This document shows positions 1 to 6,257 of a stretch of 6,927 nt of DNA, piece after piece. Source of the stretch: DASUPK01 sp963747425. GTDB taxonomy: Bacteria > Actinomycetota > Thermoleophilia > Solirubrobacterales > 70-9. The notes below the pieces were generated by a model that had not been told where the DNA came from, did no database searches, and worked only from the letters and a program-made list of their open reading frames with translations. The position numbers and the translations under genes were made by a program. Position 1 is the first letter of the stretch; each line of letters starts with the position of its first letter. The stretch is taken from the NCBI GenBank assembly GCA_963747425.1, contig CAVVFJ010000002.1, positions 1 to 6,927 on the forward strand, read 5' to 3'.

Positions 1-10
1 CGCTGCCCGA

Positions 11-661
11 TCAGACGGCGGCTTCCGCGCCGGCAGCGAGCCGTCCGAGCTCGCGCCCGAGCGTCTCCGGGGTCCAGCCATCGGCGCCGGAAAGCAGAAG
101 CCTGGCGCCGGACTCGGCGAGGCCGGCGATCGCGTTGCCGAGCAGGCGGGCGGTCGCGTCCACGCGACGGCGGGGCCGGCGCCCGTTCCGGTCCTTCAGC
201 CAGCGCCGAGCCAGCCGCGAGAGCGCCTCCACCTGGGCCTCGCGCCCACGCTGGATCCGGCGAGCGACCGCGGTGTTTCCGCCCCCCTCCCCCAGGAAGA
301 TCAGCTTGTAGACGTCGGGTGAGGCCGCAACCGCCCGCAGGAACCCGGTGAATCCCTCGATCAGGGTTGCCTCCGGATCGCTCAGGTCCGCGGTCGCGAA
401 TGCGGACTGGATCTCCTCCAGGATGCGCTCCTCCTCCCGCCGCAGCAGGGCGCGAAAGAGCTCGTCCTTGCCGGGGAAGCAGGCGTAGACGACGGGCTTC
501 GTGACCCCCGCCGCCTCGGCGACCGCGGCCATCGAGGTTCCCTCGTAACCGTGCTCGAGGAAGAGCCCGAGCGCGGCATCCAGAACCTGGGGGCGTCGCC
601 GCTCCGGTCCGAGGTGCGCCGCTCTCTTGCGTGGTATGTGTGACGAGGTTCGCGTTTCCAC
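11..661 (-). CDS. TetR/AcrR-family transcriptional repressor
   Basis: A 216-residue protein with the usual TetR layout and length. The N-terminal DNA-binding domain covers about residues 24-72, with the helix-turn-helix around 43-62 (GTSMAAVAEAAGVTKPVVY) followed by FPGKDELF, the family's conserved FPsKeeLf element. The rest is a helical ligand-binding and dimerisation domain. Such proteins bind operator palindromes as dimers and release them when a small ligand binds. The gene is divergent from an acyl-CoA dehydrogenase and two tandem palindromes lie between them, so an acyl-CoA or related lipid ligand is a reasonable inference. The start is GTG at 661-659. Only AGGA two bases upstream resembles an SD, which is too close. 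A TACCCT box (677-672 on the minus strand) could give an almost leaderless transcript. The basic stretch before the HTH (residues 10-23) may add DNA contacts. The family call is secure; the ligand is unknown. Confidence 0.93.
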   Translation of the reverse strand: METRTSSHIPRKRAAHLGPERRRPQVLDAALGLFLEHGYEGTSMAAVAEAAGVTKPVVYACFPGKDELFRALLRREEERILEEIQSAFATADLSDPEATLIEGFTGFLRAVAASPDVYKLIFLGEGGGNTAVARRIQRGREAQVEALSRLARRWLKDRNGRRPRRRVDATARLLGNAIAGLAESGARLLLSGADGWTPETLGRELGRLAAGAEAAV

Positions 662-664
662 TTT

Positions 665-699
665 CCTACTCAGGGTAGCATTTTGCTACTCTCGGTAGG
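665..699. promoter_or_regulatory. Tandem TetR operator in the divergent promoter region
   Basis: Two 13-bp pseudo-palindromes lie in tandem: CTACTCAGGGTAG at 666-678 and CTACTCTCGGTAG at 686-698. They are identical at 11 of 13 positions and each has CTAC/GTAG half-sites around a 5-bp spacer. Their centres (672 and 692) are 20 bp apart, about two helical turns, so two dimers could sit on the same face. The whole block is also a larger imperfect inverted repeat of two 16-bp arms (13/16 paired) around TTT. Candidate -10 boxes fall inside it: TAGCAT 676-681 and TACTCT 687-692 on the plus strand, TACCCT 677-672 on the minus strand. Binding would therefore block both genes. The repeats are seen directly; assigning them to the neighbouring TetR protein is inference. 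Confidence 0.8.
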
Positions 700-713
700 A
701 ATTCAGACGACCG

Positions 714-719
714 AAGGAG
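714..719 (+). promoter_or_regulatory. Ribosome binding site of the acyl-CoA dehydrogenase
   Basis: AAGGAG lies 12 nt before the ATG at 732, a good SD at slightly long spacing. It supports that ATG over later start codons. Confidence 0.7.
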
Positions 720-731
720 AGAGACAGCGAG

Positions 732-2024
732 ATGGCGACCGAAGAGAAGACCAAGAGCAACGGCGAGGTCGAGGGTGAGATCTCCGAGCAGCTCGGGATC
801 GAGGCAGGTGAGGCGACTTTCTCCCTGGAGCTCTCCCAGGACCAGCAGGACGTCCGCGACTGGGCGCACGGCTTCGCGGAGCAGACCGTCCGCCCCGCCG
901 CCCACGAGTGGGACGAGAAGGAGGAGTTCCCCTGGCCCGTCGTGCAGGAGGCCGCCAAGATCGGCATGTACGGGTTCGAGTCGATCGCGCAGTTCTGGGC
1001 CGACCCCTCCGGCCTGACCTTCCCGCTCGTCAACGAGGAGCTCTTCTGGGGCGACGCCGGGATCGGCATGGCCATCTTCGGCACCACCCTCGCGGTCGCC
1101 GGCATCTTCGGCTCGGGTACGCCGGATCAGCTGATCGAGTGGGTGCCGCAGTGCTTCGGCGACGAGAACGACGTCAAGGTGGCGGCGTTCTGCGCCTCCG
1201 AGCCCGATGCGGGGTCGGATGTGTCGGGCTATCGCACGACGGCCAAGTACGACGAGGCCAGCGACGAGTGGGTGATCAACGGCCAGAAGGCGTGGGCGAC
1301 CAATGGCGGCATCGCGAACGTCCACGTCGTGATCGCCTCCGTCGACCGCGAGCTCGGCTCCCGCGGGCACGCCGCGTTCGTCATCCCGCCCGGCACCAAG
1401 GGATGCGAGCAGGGCGCGAAGGTCAAGAAGCACGGGATCCGCGCGAGCCACACCGCCGACGTCCACCTCGACGACTGCCGCGTCCCGGGCTCGTCCCTGC
1501 TCGGCGGCAAGGAGAAGCTCGACGAGAGGCTGGCCAAGGCCCGAGAGGGCAAGAGCTCCAAGGGCCAGGCCGCGATGCGGACCTTCGAGCTCTCGCGGCC
1601 GACCGTGGCGGCGCAGGCCGTCGGCATCGCCCGCGCGGCCTACGAGTACGCGCTCGACTACGCCAAGGAGCGCGAGGCGTTCGGCCGCAAGATCATCGAG
1701 AACCAGGCAATCGCCTTCTCACTCGCCGACATGAAGATGGAGATCGACGCCGCCAGGCTGCTGACCCACCGCGCCGCCTGGATGGGCAAGACCGGCAAGG
1801 ACTTCGATGCCGCCGAGGGCTCGATGTCGAAGCTGAAGGCGGGCGAGGTCGCCGTCTGGGCCACCGAGCGCGCGATTCAGATCCTGGGCGGCAACGGCTA
1901 CTCCCGTGAGTTCCCCGTCGAGCGCATGCACCGCGACGCCAAGATCTGGACGATCTTCGAGGGCACCTCGGAGATCCAGCGGCTGGTTATCAGCCGGGCG
2001 ATCTCGGGGATGCAGATCAAGTAG
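732..2024 (+). CDS. Acyl-CoA dehydrogenase (FAD-dependent)
   Basis: A 430-residue flavoprotein that should catalyse alpha,beta-dehydrogenation of an acyl-CoA, the first step of beta-oxidation or of a related CoA-ester pathway, passing electrons to an electron-transfer flavoprotein. The N-terminal helical domain starts near residue 33. The middle beta domain carries the first family signature, CASEPDAGSD (154-163), and KAWATNGG (186-193). The C-terminal helical domain carries REAFGRKI (314-321) and the second signature, ILGGNGYSREFPVERMHRDA (384-403). Glu410 in FEGTSEIQRL matches the catalytic base position of the MCAD/SCAD-type enzymes. Oddities are an acidic extension of about 30 residues at the N-terminus and a Lys/Glu-rich insert (about 258-287) where most relatives have a short GxGFK...LxxGR link. 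The gene has a clear SD and is divergent from the TetR gene, whose operators overlap its promoter region. Chain length or branching preference cannot be told from sequence. Confidence 0.95.
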   Translation: MATEEKTKSNGEVEGEISEQLGIEAGEATFSLELSQDQQDVRDWAHGFAEQTVRPAAHEWDEKEEFPWPVVQEAAKIGMYGFESIAQFWADPSGLTFPLVNEELFWGDAGIGMAIFGTTLAVAGIFGSGTPDQLIEWVPQCFGDENDVKVAAFCASEPDAGSDVSGYRTTAKYDEASDEWVINGQKAWATNGGIANVHVVIASVDRELGSRGHAAFVIPPGTKGCEQGAKVKKHGIRASHTADVHLDDCRVPGSSLLGGKEKLDERLAKAREGKSSKGQAAMRTFELSRPTVAAQAVGIARAAYEYALDYAKEREAFGRKIIENQAIAFSLADMKMEIDAARLLTHRAAWMGKTGKDFDAAEGSMSKLKAGEVAVWATERAIQILGGNGYSREFPVERMHRDAKIWTIFEGTSEIQRLVISRAISGMQIK

Positions 2025-2030
2025 GTGCGA

Positions 2031-2050
2031 GTCACATGCGAATTTGTGAC
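2031..2050. promoter_or_regulatory. Inverted repeat GTCACA-N8-TGTGAC, candidate operator
   Basis: GTCACA (2031-2036) and TGTGAC (2045-2050) are perfect inverted 6-mers separated by TGCGAATT, in the 46-bp gap after the dehydrogenase. If transcription starts at the ATG at 2071, the repeat covers about -40 to -21, where a bound regulator would act. The half-sites differ from the CTAC/GTAG operators upstream, so a different regulator would be involved. The stem has an 8-nt loop and no T-run follows, so it is not a typical terminator. Confidence 0.45.
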
Positions 2051-2057
2051 ATTCGAG

Positions 2058-2063
2058 TAGCGT
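2058..2063 (+). promoter_or_regulatory. Candidate leaderless promoter (-10 TAGCGT)
   Basis: TAGCGT fits the actinobacterial TANNNT -10 consensus. It ends 7 nt before the ATG at 2071, which would place +1 at the A of the start codon. There is no SD before that ATG and an in-frame TGA at 2047-2049 excludes longer starts, as expected for a leaderless gene. I see no convincing -35 box. A TANNNT hexamer is a weak signal alone; the spacing and lack of an SD give the support. Confidence 0.5.
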
Positions 2064-2070
2064 TGTCTCT

Positions 2071-3051
2071 ATGGCGGACCCCTTGACAGAGCGACCCCTG
2101 ACCTGGGGCGCACCCGGCGAGCCGCTCGGGCCCTACGAGGAGGTCACCCTCCACGGTCACAAGGTCGGCTTCCAGGCGGCGGGTGATGGGCCGCTGCTGA
2201 TCCTCCTGCACGGAATCACCTCGACCTCGGATGCCTGGCGCGACGTGATGCCGCGCCTGGCCGAGAGCTACACGGTGATCGCCCCCGACCTGCTCGGCCA
2301 CGGCCGCTCCGCGAAGCCGCGCGGCGACTACTCGCTCGGCGCCTACGCGGCCGGGGTGCGGGATCTGCTCGCCGTGCTCGGCTTCGAGCGCGGCACCGTC
2401 GTCGGCCATTCGCTCGGCGGCGGGATCGCGATGCAGTTCGCCTACCTCTTCCCCGAGTACATCGAGCGGATGGCGCTGATCTCCTCCGGCGGGCTGGGCA
2501 ACGAGGTCCATCCCCTGCTCCGTGCCGCCGCCCTGCCCGGCTCGGAGTGGGTGCTGCCGCTGCTGGCGCGCGAGTGGTCGGTGACCGCGGGCGACGCCGT
2601 CCGCAGCGTCGCCGCCAAGCTCGGCCTCGAGGCCGGCCCCGACCTGGCGGAGTTCGCGCGCGGATACGCCTCCCTGGTCGAGGAGGGCGCGACCGAGGCC
2701 TTCCTCGACACCCTCCGCAGCGTGATCGGCCCCGAGGGCCAGAAAGTGAGCGCCCTCGACCGCCTCTACCTGGCCGATCAGATCCCAACCCTCTTCATCT
2801 GGGGCGACTCAGACCCGGTGATCCCAGTCGAGCACGGCCGCCGGGCGCACGAGATCGTCGCCCACAGCCGCTACGTCGAGATCGAGGGCTCCGGCCACTG
2901 GCCGATGCTCGACTCTGCGGACCGGATCGTCCGCGAGCTGACCTCATTCATGGAGGAGACGGAGCCATTCCAGTGGTCGCTGGAGACGGTGCGGGAGCGG
3001 CTTCGCCGCGGCCCCCGCACCGAGTCCGCGGCCCTGGCCGACGCCGGCTAG
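2071..3051 (+). CDS. Alpha/beta-fold hydrolase
   Basis: A 326-residue protein of the alpha/beta hydrolase superfamily, probably cytoplasmic, as no signal peptide is visible. The core starts at residue 40 with GPLLILLHGIT, where HGIT (47-50) supplies the oxyanion hole. DLLGHGRS (73-80) follows. The nucleophile elbow is GHSLGG (112-117) with Ser114. A helical lid occupies about 140-235. WGDSDPVIP (244-252) holds the acid, most likely Asp248, and GSGHWPMLD (273-281) holds His276. The triad is therefore complete. The tail after residue 296 is charged and extends beyond the fold. Context with an acyl-CoA dehydrogenase and an acyltransferase suggests an ester or thioester substrate, but this superfamily also includes haloalkane dehalogenases, epoxide hydrolases and C-C hydrolases. 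It is the first gene of a compact run, and the next start is 11 bases after its stop. Confidence 0.92.
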   Translation: MADPLTERPLTWGAPGEPLGPYEEVTLHGHKVGFQAAGDGPLLILLHGITSTSDAWRDVMPRLAESYTVIAPDLLGHGRSAKPRGDYSLGAYAAGVRDLLAVLGFERGTVVGHSLGGGIAMQFAYLFPEYIERMALISSGGLGNEVHPLLRAAALPGSEWVLPLLAREWSVTAGDAVRSVAAKLGLEAGPDLAEFARGYASLVEEGATEAFLDTLRSVIGPEGQKVSALDRLYLADQIPTLFIWGDSDPVIPVEHGRRAHEIVAHSRYVEIEGSGHWPMLDSADRIVRELTSFMEETEPFQWSLETVRERLRRGPRTESAALADAG

Positions 3052-3062
3052 AGAAGAGGACG

Positions 3063-4985
3063 ATGGCGCCACTCACTCTGCTCGGAGCGGGGAGTCCACC
3101 GGCGGGAGGCGCGGCCACCAGCGACGTGATCTACGCGACGGCCGGCGCCGTGGTGGTGACGGTCCTGCTGCTCGGCCCGATCCTGCTCTACAAGCAGGGC
3201 CGCTTCCCGCTGATCGGCCGGATGGCCGACCTCGCCGAGCGGGTCACCAAGCTGCCCGGCTGGGCCGCGCTGCCCGGGACCTTCCTCGCGGTCACGCTGC
3301 TGATCGCGGTCTTCGGCATGTACTGGGACATCTCCCTGCACATCGACCAGGGGCGCGACCCCGGGCCGCTCGCAAATCCCGCGCACTACTTCATCCTCGC
3401 CGGCCTCTTCGGCGTGCTGCTCGCGGGCGTGCTCGGGCTCGCCCTGCCGAAGCGCCCGACCCGGACCTCGTTCGAGATCGCCCCCGGCTGGTTCGCGCCG
3501 GTCGGGGCGCTGATGATCGCGATCTGCGGGGCGAGCTCGCTGGCGGCCTTCCCGCTCGATGACATCTGGCACCGGATCTTCGGCCAGGACGTGACCCTCT
3601 GGGGCCCGACCCACCTGATGCTGATCGGCGGCGCCTCGCTCTCGGTTCTCGGCGCCTGGGCGCTGCACGCCGAGGGCGACGAGGAGCGTCTCCATACACG
3701 GCGGCCACAAACACCGCCGCCGGATCAACGCCCGCTCCCTCTCTGGACCCGCTTCCGCGAGGTCATCCTCGCCGGCGCCTTCCTGGTGGCGCTCTCCACC
3801 TTCCAGGCCGAGTTCGACTTCGGCGTGCCCCAGTTCGCGCTCGAGCTGCAGCCGGTTCTGATCATGCTGGCAGCCGGGATCGGTCTGGTCACCGCGCGGG
3901 TCCGCATCGGCCCCGGCGGCGCGGTCGGCGCCCTGCTCGTCTACCTGGCGATCCGCGGCACGCTGGCGCTGCTCGTCGGCCCGCTGTTCGGCGAGATCAC
4001 CCCCCATTTCCCGCCCTACGTCGCCGAGGCCCTCGTCGTCGAGCTGGTCGCGCTCGCCTACCTCCGCGGGCCTCACATATTCGGCGGCCACAAAAACCGC
4101 CGCCGGATAGAGGAGCGGCCGATCGGCTTCGGCGCCCTTGCCGGGGCCGGGATCGGCACGGCCGGCCTGGCCGCCGAGTGGGCCTGGTCCCACGTCTGGG
4201 TCGTCAATCCATGGCCCGCCTCCCTCTTCCCCGAGGCGGCGATCACGGGCCTGATCGCCGCGGTCGCCGGCGGCGTGATCGGCGGCTTCGTCGGCCGCTG
4301 CCTGACTCCGGGGGTGGAGCGCCGCGAGCGGATCCCGCGGGCGGCACTGCCCGCGGCTGCTGTGGCCGCGACCGGAGCGATTGCCTTCTGGATCCCGGTC
4401 AACACCGGCCCGCACGTGACCGCCACCTTCAACCTCGACGTCCGCGACACCCCCGACGGCCGGGTCGCGACGGGCACCTTCCGGCTCGACCCGCCGGACG
4501 CCGCGCGGGGCGCATACTGGTTCAACGTGACCAGTTGGCAGGGCAAGGACGGCCCCGCGCACATCGACACGCCAGCGCGGATCGGAGACGGCGTCTACCG
4601 GATCACCCAGCCGATCCACGTCGACGGCACCTGGAAGACGACGCTCCGCCTGCACCAGGGACGCCAGCTCGCCGGACTGCCCATCTTCCTGCCGGCCGAT
4701 CCGGCGATCCCGGTCTCCGAGGTCCCGGTCCAGTCGCAGATGACGCGCGCCTTCGTGCTCGATCACAAGAACCTGCAGCGCGAGCAGAAGCCCGACGTGC
4801 CGGGGTGGCTCACCCTCGCCGCCTACCTCGGCGTCGGCGGGGTCTCCCTCGCCCTGATCTTCGTGGTGGGCTGGGGCCTGGCCCGCCTGGAGCGCCTGGG
4901 CGGCCGGCCACCGCGCGGCTCACCCGCGGGAAGCGGCGCGCGCCAGCCCGGGCGCAAGACCGGCACGCGACCGGCGACCGCGTGA
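3063..4985 (+). CDS. Uncharacterised 13-TM membrane protein with extracytoplasmic beta domain
   Basis: A 640-residue integral membrane protein. I do not recognise a named family. I count about 13 hydrophobic segments, near 22-43, 68-86, 107-129, 143-163, 180-200, 232-250, 259-280, 287-307, 318-335, 354-375, 390-412, 428-445 and 582-606. Positive loops put the N-terminus outside and the tail inside. Two polar motifs then face outside: WDISLHIDQGRD (88-99) and DDIWHRIFGQD (166-176), with His108 and His184 at neighbouring helix ends, suggestive of metal or cofactor binding. Residues 446-580 form an extracytoplasmic, probably beta-sandwich domain (TATFNLDVRD...DGTWKTTLRL) that loosely recalls YtkA/FixH or CopC-type domains. 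The open frame extends further upstream, but that part overlaps the hydrolase in another frame. ATG 3063, 11 bases after its stop and preceded by AGAGGA at very short spacing, is the sensible start. Two cytoplasmic loops contain copies of a palindromic DNA repeat. Transport, enzyme or assembly roles remain open. Confidence 0.85.
   Translation: MAPLTLLGAGSPPAGGAATSDVIYATAGAVVVTVLLLGPILLYKQGRFPLIGRMADLAERVTKLPGWAALPGTFLAVTLLIAVFGMYWDISLHIDQGRDPGPLANPAHYFILAGLFGVLLAGVLGLALPKRPTRTSFEIAPGWFAPVGALMIAICGASSLAAFPLDDIWHRIFGQDVTLWGPTHLMLIGGASLSVLGAWALHAEGDEERLHTRRPQTPPPDQRPLPLWTRFREVILAGAFLVALSTFQAEFDFGVPQFALELQPVLIMLAAGIGLVTARVRIGPGGAVGALLVYLAIRGTLALLVGPLFGEITPHFPPYVAEALVVELVALAYLRGPHIFGGHKNRRRIEERPIGFGALAGAGIGTAGLAAEWAWSHVWVVNPWPASLFPEAAITGLIAAVAGGVIGGFVGRCLTPGVERRERIPRAALPAAAVAATGAIAFWIPVNTGPHVTATFNLDVRDTPDGRVATGTFRLDPPDAARGAYWFNVTSWQGKDGPAHIDTPARIGDGVYRITQPIHVDGTWKTTLRLHQGRQLAGLPIFLPADPAIPVSEVPVQSQMTRAFVLDHKNLQREQKPDVPGWLTLAAYLGVGGVSLALIFVVGWGLARLERLGGRPPRGSPAGSGARQPGRKTGTRPATA
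3693..3725. repeat. Palindromic dispersed repeat, copy 1
   Basis: A 33-nt element running from CATACA through the arm CGGCGGC (3699-3705), a 10-nt loop CACAAACACC and the arm GCCGCCG (3716-3722) to GGAT. The 7-bp stem is perfect; outside it the flanks do not pair. It matches copy 2 at 30 of 33 bases. It lies inside the membrane-protein gene and is read there as HTRRPQTPPPD (residues 211-221), a Pro-rich stretch of a cytoplasmic loop. The frame differs from that of copy 2. Confidence 0.75.
4076..4108. repeat. Palindromic dispersed repeat, copy 2
   Basis: The second copy, 383 bases downstream of the first, which is not a multiple of three. Arms are CGGCGGC (4082-4088) and GCCGCCG (4099-4105) around CACAAAAACC. 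Here pairing extends outward through one T-G wobble and three more pairs, giving an 11-bp stem (4078-4088 with 4099-4109). It looks like the more intact copy. It is read as IFGGHKNRRRI (residues 339-349) in a basic cytoplasmic loop. I found no third copy in this window on either strand by eye. Confidence 0.75.
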
Positions 4986-5824
4986 TGGGACTGCGCGAGC
5001 GCGTCAAGGATCTGGTCGCGGCCCGCATCCCGAACGCCGACCTCGACGACCGCGATCCCGACTACATCCGCGAGCAGCTGCCGGGCCTCTGGGTGCTCGC
5101 CTCCTTCTACTTCCGGGCCGAGGTGCGCGGGCTCGAGCGGATCCCCGCCGAGGGTCCGGTCCTGCTCGTCGGCAACCACTCCGGCGGCAACGTCACCCCG
5201 GACACGATGGTCTTCGCGCTCGCCTTCTCCGGCCACTTCGGGGTCGAGCGCCGCCTCCACCCCCTGGTCCACAACCTGGTCCTGGCGATGCCGCTGCCCT
5301 TCAACCTTTCCAAGTTCGGTTGCGTTGCCGCCTCACAGGAGAACGCCAAGCTGGCGCTGGAGCGCGACGCCGCCGTGCTCGTCTACCCGGGCGGCGACTG
5401 GGAGGTCCACCGCCCCTCCTGGCAGGAGGGCAGGGTCGACTTCGCCGGCCGCAAGGGCTGGGCGAAACTCGCGATCGAGACCGGCGTGCCGATCGTGCCT
5501 CTGGTCTCGATCGGCGGACAGGAGACCGCGATCTTCCTCTCCCGCGGTGAGCGCCTGGCCCGGGCGCTGCAGCTCGACCGCCTCTTCCGGCTCAAGGTCC
5601 TCCCCATCTCCCTCTCGATCCCATGGGTGCTGAACGTCGGCGACATGCTCGGGCACTGGCCGCTCCCCGCGAAGCTGACGATCGAGGCGATGGAGCCGAT
5701 CGACCTGCGCGAGCGCTTCGGCCGCAATCCGGACGACGACGAGGTCTCCGACTACGTGACGCGGGTAATGCAGATCAAGCTCGACGAGCTCTCGGCCGAG
5801 CGCCGCCTGCCCCTGATCGGCTGA
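4985..5824 (+). CDS. Lysophospholipid/glycerol acyltransferase family protein (PlsC/MGAT-like)
   Basis: A 279-residue member of the LPLAT superfamily, which moves acyl chains from acyl-CoA or acyl-carrier protein to glycerolipid or similar acceptors at the inner face of the membrane. Visible blocks are: the active-site block GNHSGGNVTPD (63-73) with His65; an acceptor-binding block YPGGDWEVHRPSW (134-146); and IETGVPIVPLVSIGG (164-178), the usual last block. In place of strict HX4D, the first Asp after His65 is Asp73, eight residues on. NHSGG...D spacing like this occurs, to my recollection, in the MGAT/hemolysin-like branch. A hydrophobic stretch at about 205-222 may aid membrane association. 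The ATG overlaps the stop of the membrane-protein gene by one base (TGATG) and has no SD, so translation should be coupled. The acceptor lipid is unknown. Confidence 0.88.
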   Translation: MGLRERVKDLVAARIPNADLDDRDPDYIREQLPGLWVLASFYFRAEVRGLERIPAEGPVLLVGNHSGGNVTPDTMVFALAFSGHFGVERRLHPLVHNLVLAMPLPFNLSKFGCVAASQENAKLALERDAAVLVYPGGDWEVHRPSWQEGRVDFAGRKGWAKLAIETGVPIVPLVSIGGQETAIFLSRGERLARALQLDRLFRLKVLPISLSIPWVLNVGDMLGHWPLPAKLTIEAMEPIDLRERFGRNPDDDEVSDYVTRVMQIKLDELSAERRLPLIG

Positions 5825-5825
5825 G

Positions 5826-6257
5826 ATGAGGGTCGAGGAGAGCATCGAGATCGCGGCTCCCCGAGATCGGATCTGGCCCCTGGTCTCGGAGCCGGGCCGG
5901 TACTCCGACTTCATAGTCGGCTCGACCTGGAAGCACGTCGAGGGCGAGCCGGAGAGCGGTCCGCGGGCTCGCTTCTGGCTCACGGTCCAGGCCGGCTCCA
6001 CCGACCTGGGCGGGGTGATCGAGATCGTCGAGTGGGAGCCCCCGCACGAGCTCGCCTGGACCAACGTCAGCGGCATCGACAACCGCGGCCGCTGGATCCT
6101 GCGCGAGAGCGGCGAGGGGACCCAGGTGACGCTCCGCTTCAGCTATCAGGTGCCGGGAGGCATCCTGGCCCTGATCGCGAGCCGCCTGAGCGCCCCGATC
6201 ATGCGCCGTGATGTGCGCCGCTCGCTGGAGGCGCTAAAGGAGGTGATCACCTCGTGA
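5826..6257 (+). CDS. SRPBCC (START/polyketide cyclase-like) family protein
   Basis: A 143-residue protein of the normal single-domain length. It opens with the typical first strand and helix, VEESIEIAAPRDRIWPLVSEPGRYSDF (3-29), continues with strands including VIEIVEWEPPHELAWT (64-79) and TQVTLRFSYQVPG (99-111), and closes with the long C-terminal helix (about 117-140). The SRPBCC fold forms a deep hydrophobic pocket for lipids, polyketides or other apolar ligands; many members have no proven activity. Its place between an acyltransferase and a small membrane protein suggests lipid binding or carriage, as inference only. The ATG comes one base after the previous stop without an SD, so coupling is likely. 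Its last codons contain a very strong SD and palindrome that serve the next gene. Confidence 0.85.
   Translation: MRVEESIEIAAPRDRIWPLVSEPGRYSDFIVGSTWKHVEGEPESGPRARFWLTVQAGSTDLGGVIEIVEWEPPHELAWTNVSGIDNRGRWILRESGEGTQVTLRFSYQVPGGILALIASRLSAPIMRRDVRRSLEALKEVITS
6236..6248 (+). promoter_or_regulatory. Maximal-length Shine-Dalgarno within a perfect palindrome
   Basis: AAAGGAGGTGATC matches the complement of the conserved 16S rRNA 3' tail over 13 consecutive bases. The GGAGG core ends 10 nt before the GTG at 6254. It also overlaps a perfect 14-bp palindrome, GAGGTGATCACCTC (6240-6253), which as RNA could fold into a 5-bp stem with a GAUC loop and hide the SD. It lies inside the last codons of the SRPBCC gene, so upstream translation would open it. 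Confidence 0.75.

Noticed and set aside
2547..3062. 172-codon upstream extension of the membrane-protein frame
   Set aside because: The extension is Arg/Pro/Gly-rich and overlaps the hydrolase in another frame. The ATG at 3063, just after the hydrolase stop, fits gene spacing.
3048..4766. Long open frame of 572 codons on the minus strand, opposite the membrane protein
   Set aside because: It is an antisense shadow caused by G/C at third positions. Its product is rich in Arg, Gly, Asp and Glu with no recognisable fold, while the plus frame has clear membrane spans.
4178..4984. 269-codon upstream extension of the acyltransferase frame
   Set aside because: It overlaps the membrane protein out of frame and has a low-complexity Arg/Pro/Gly composition. 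The TGATG junction gives a better start.
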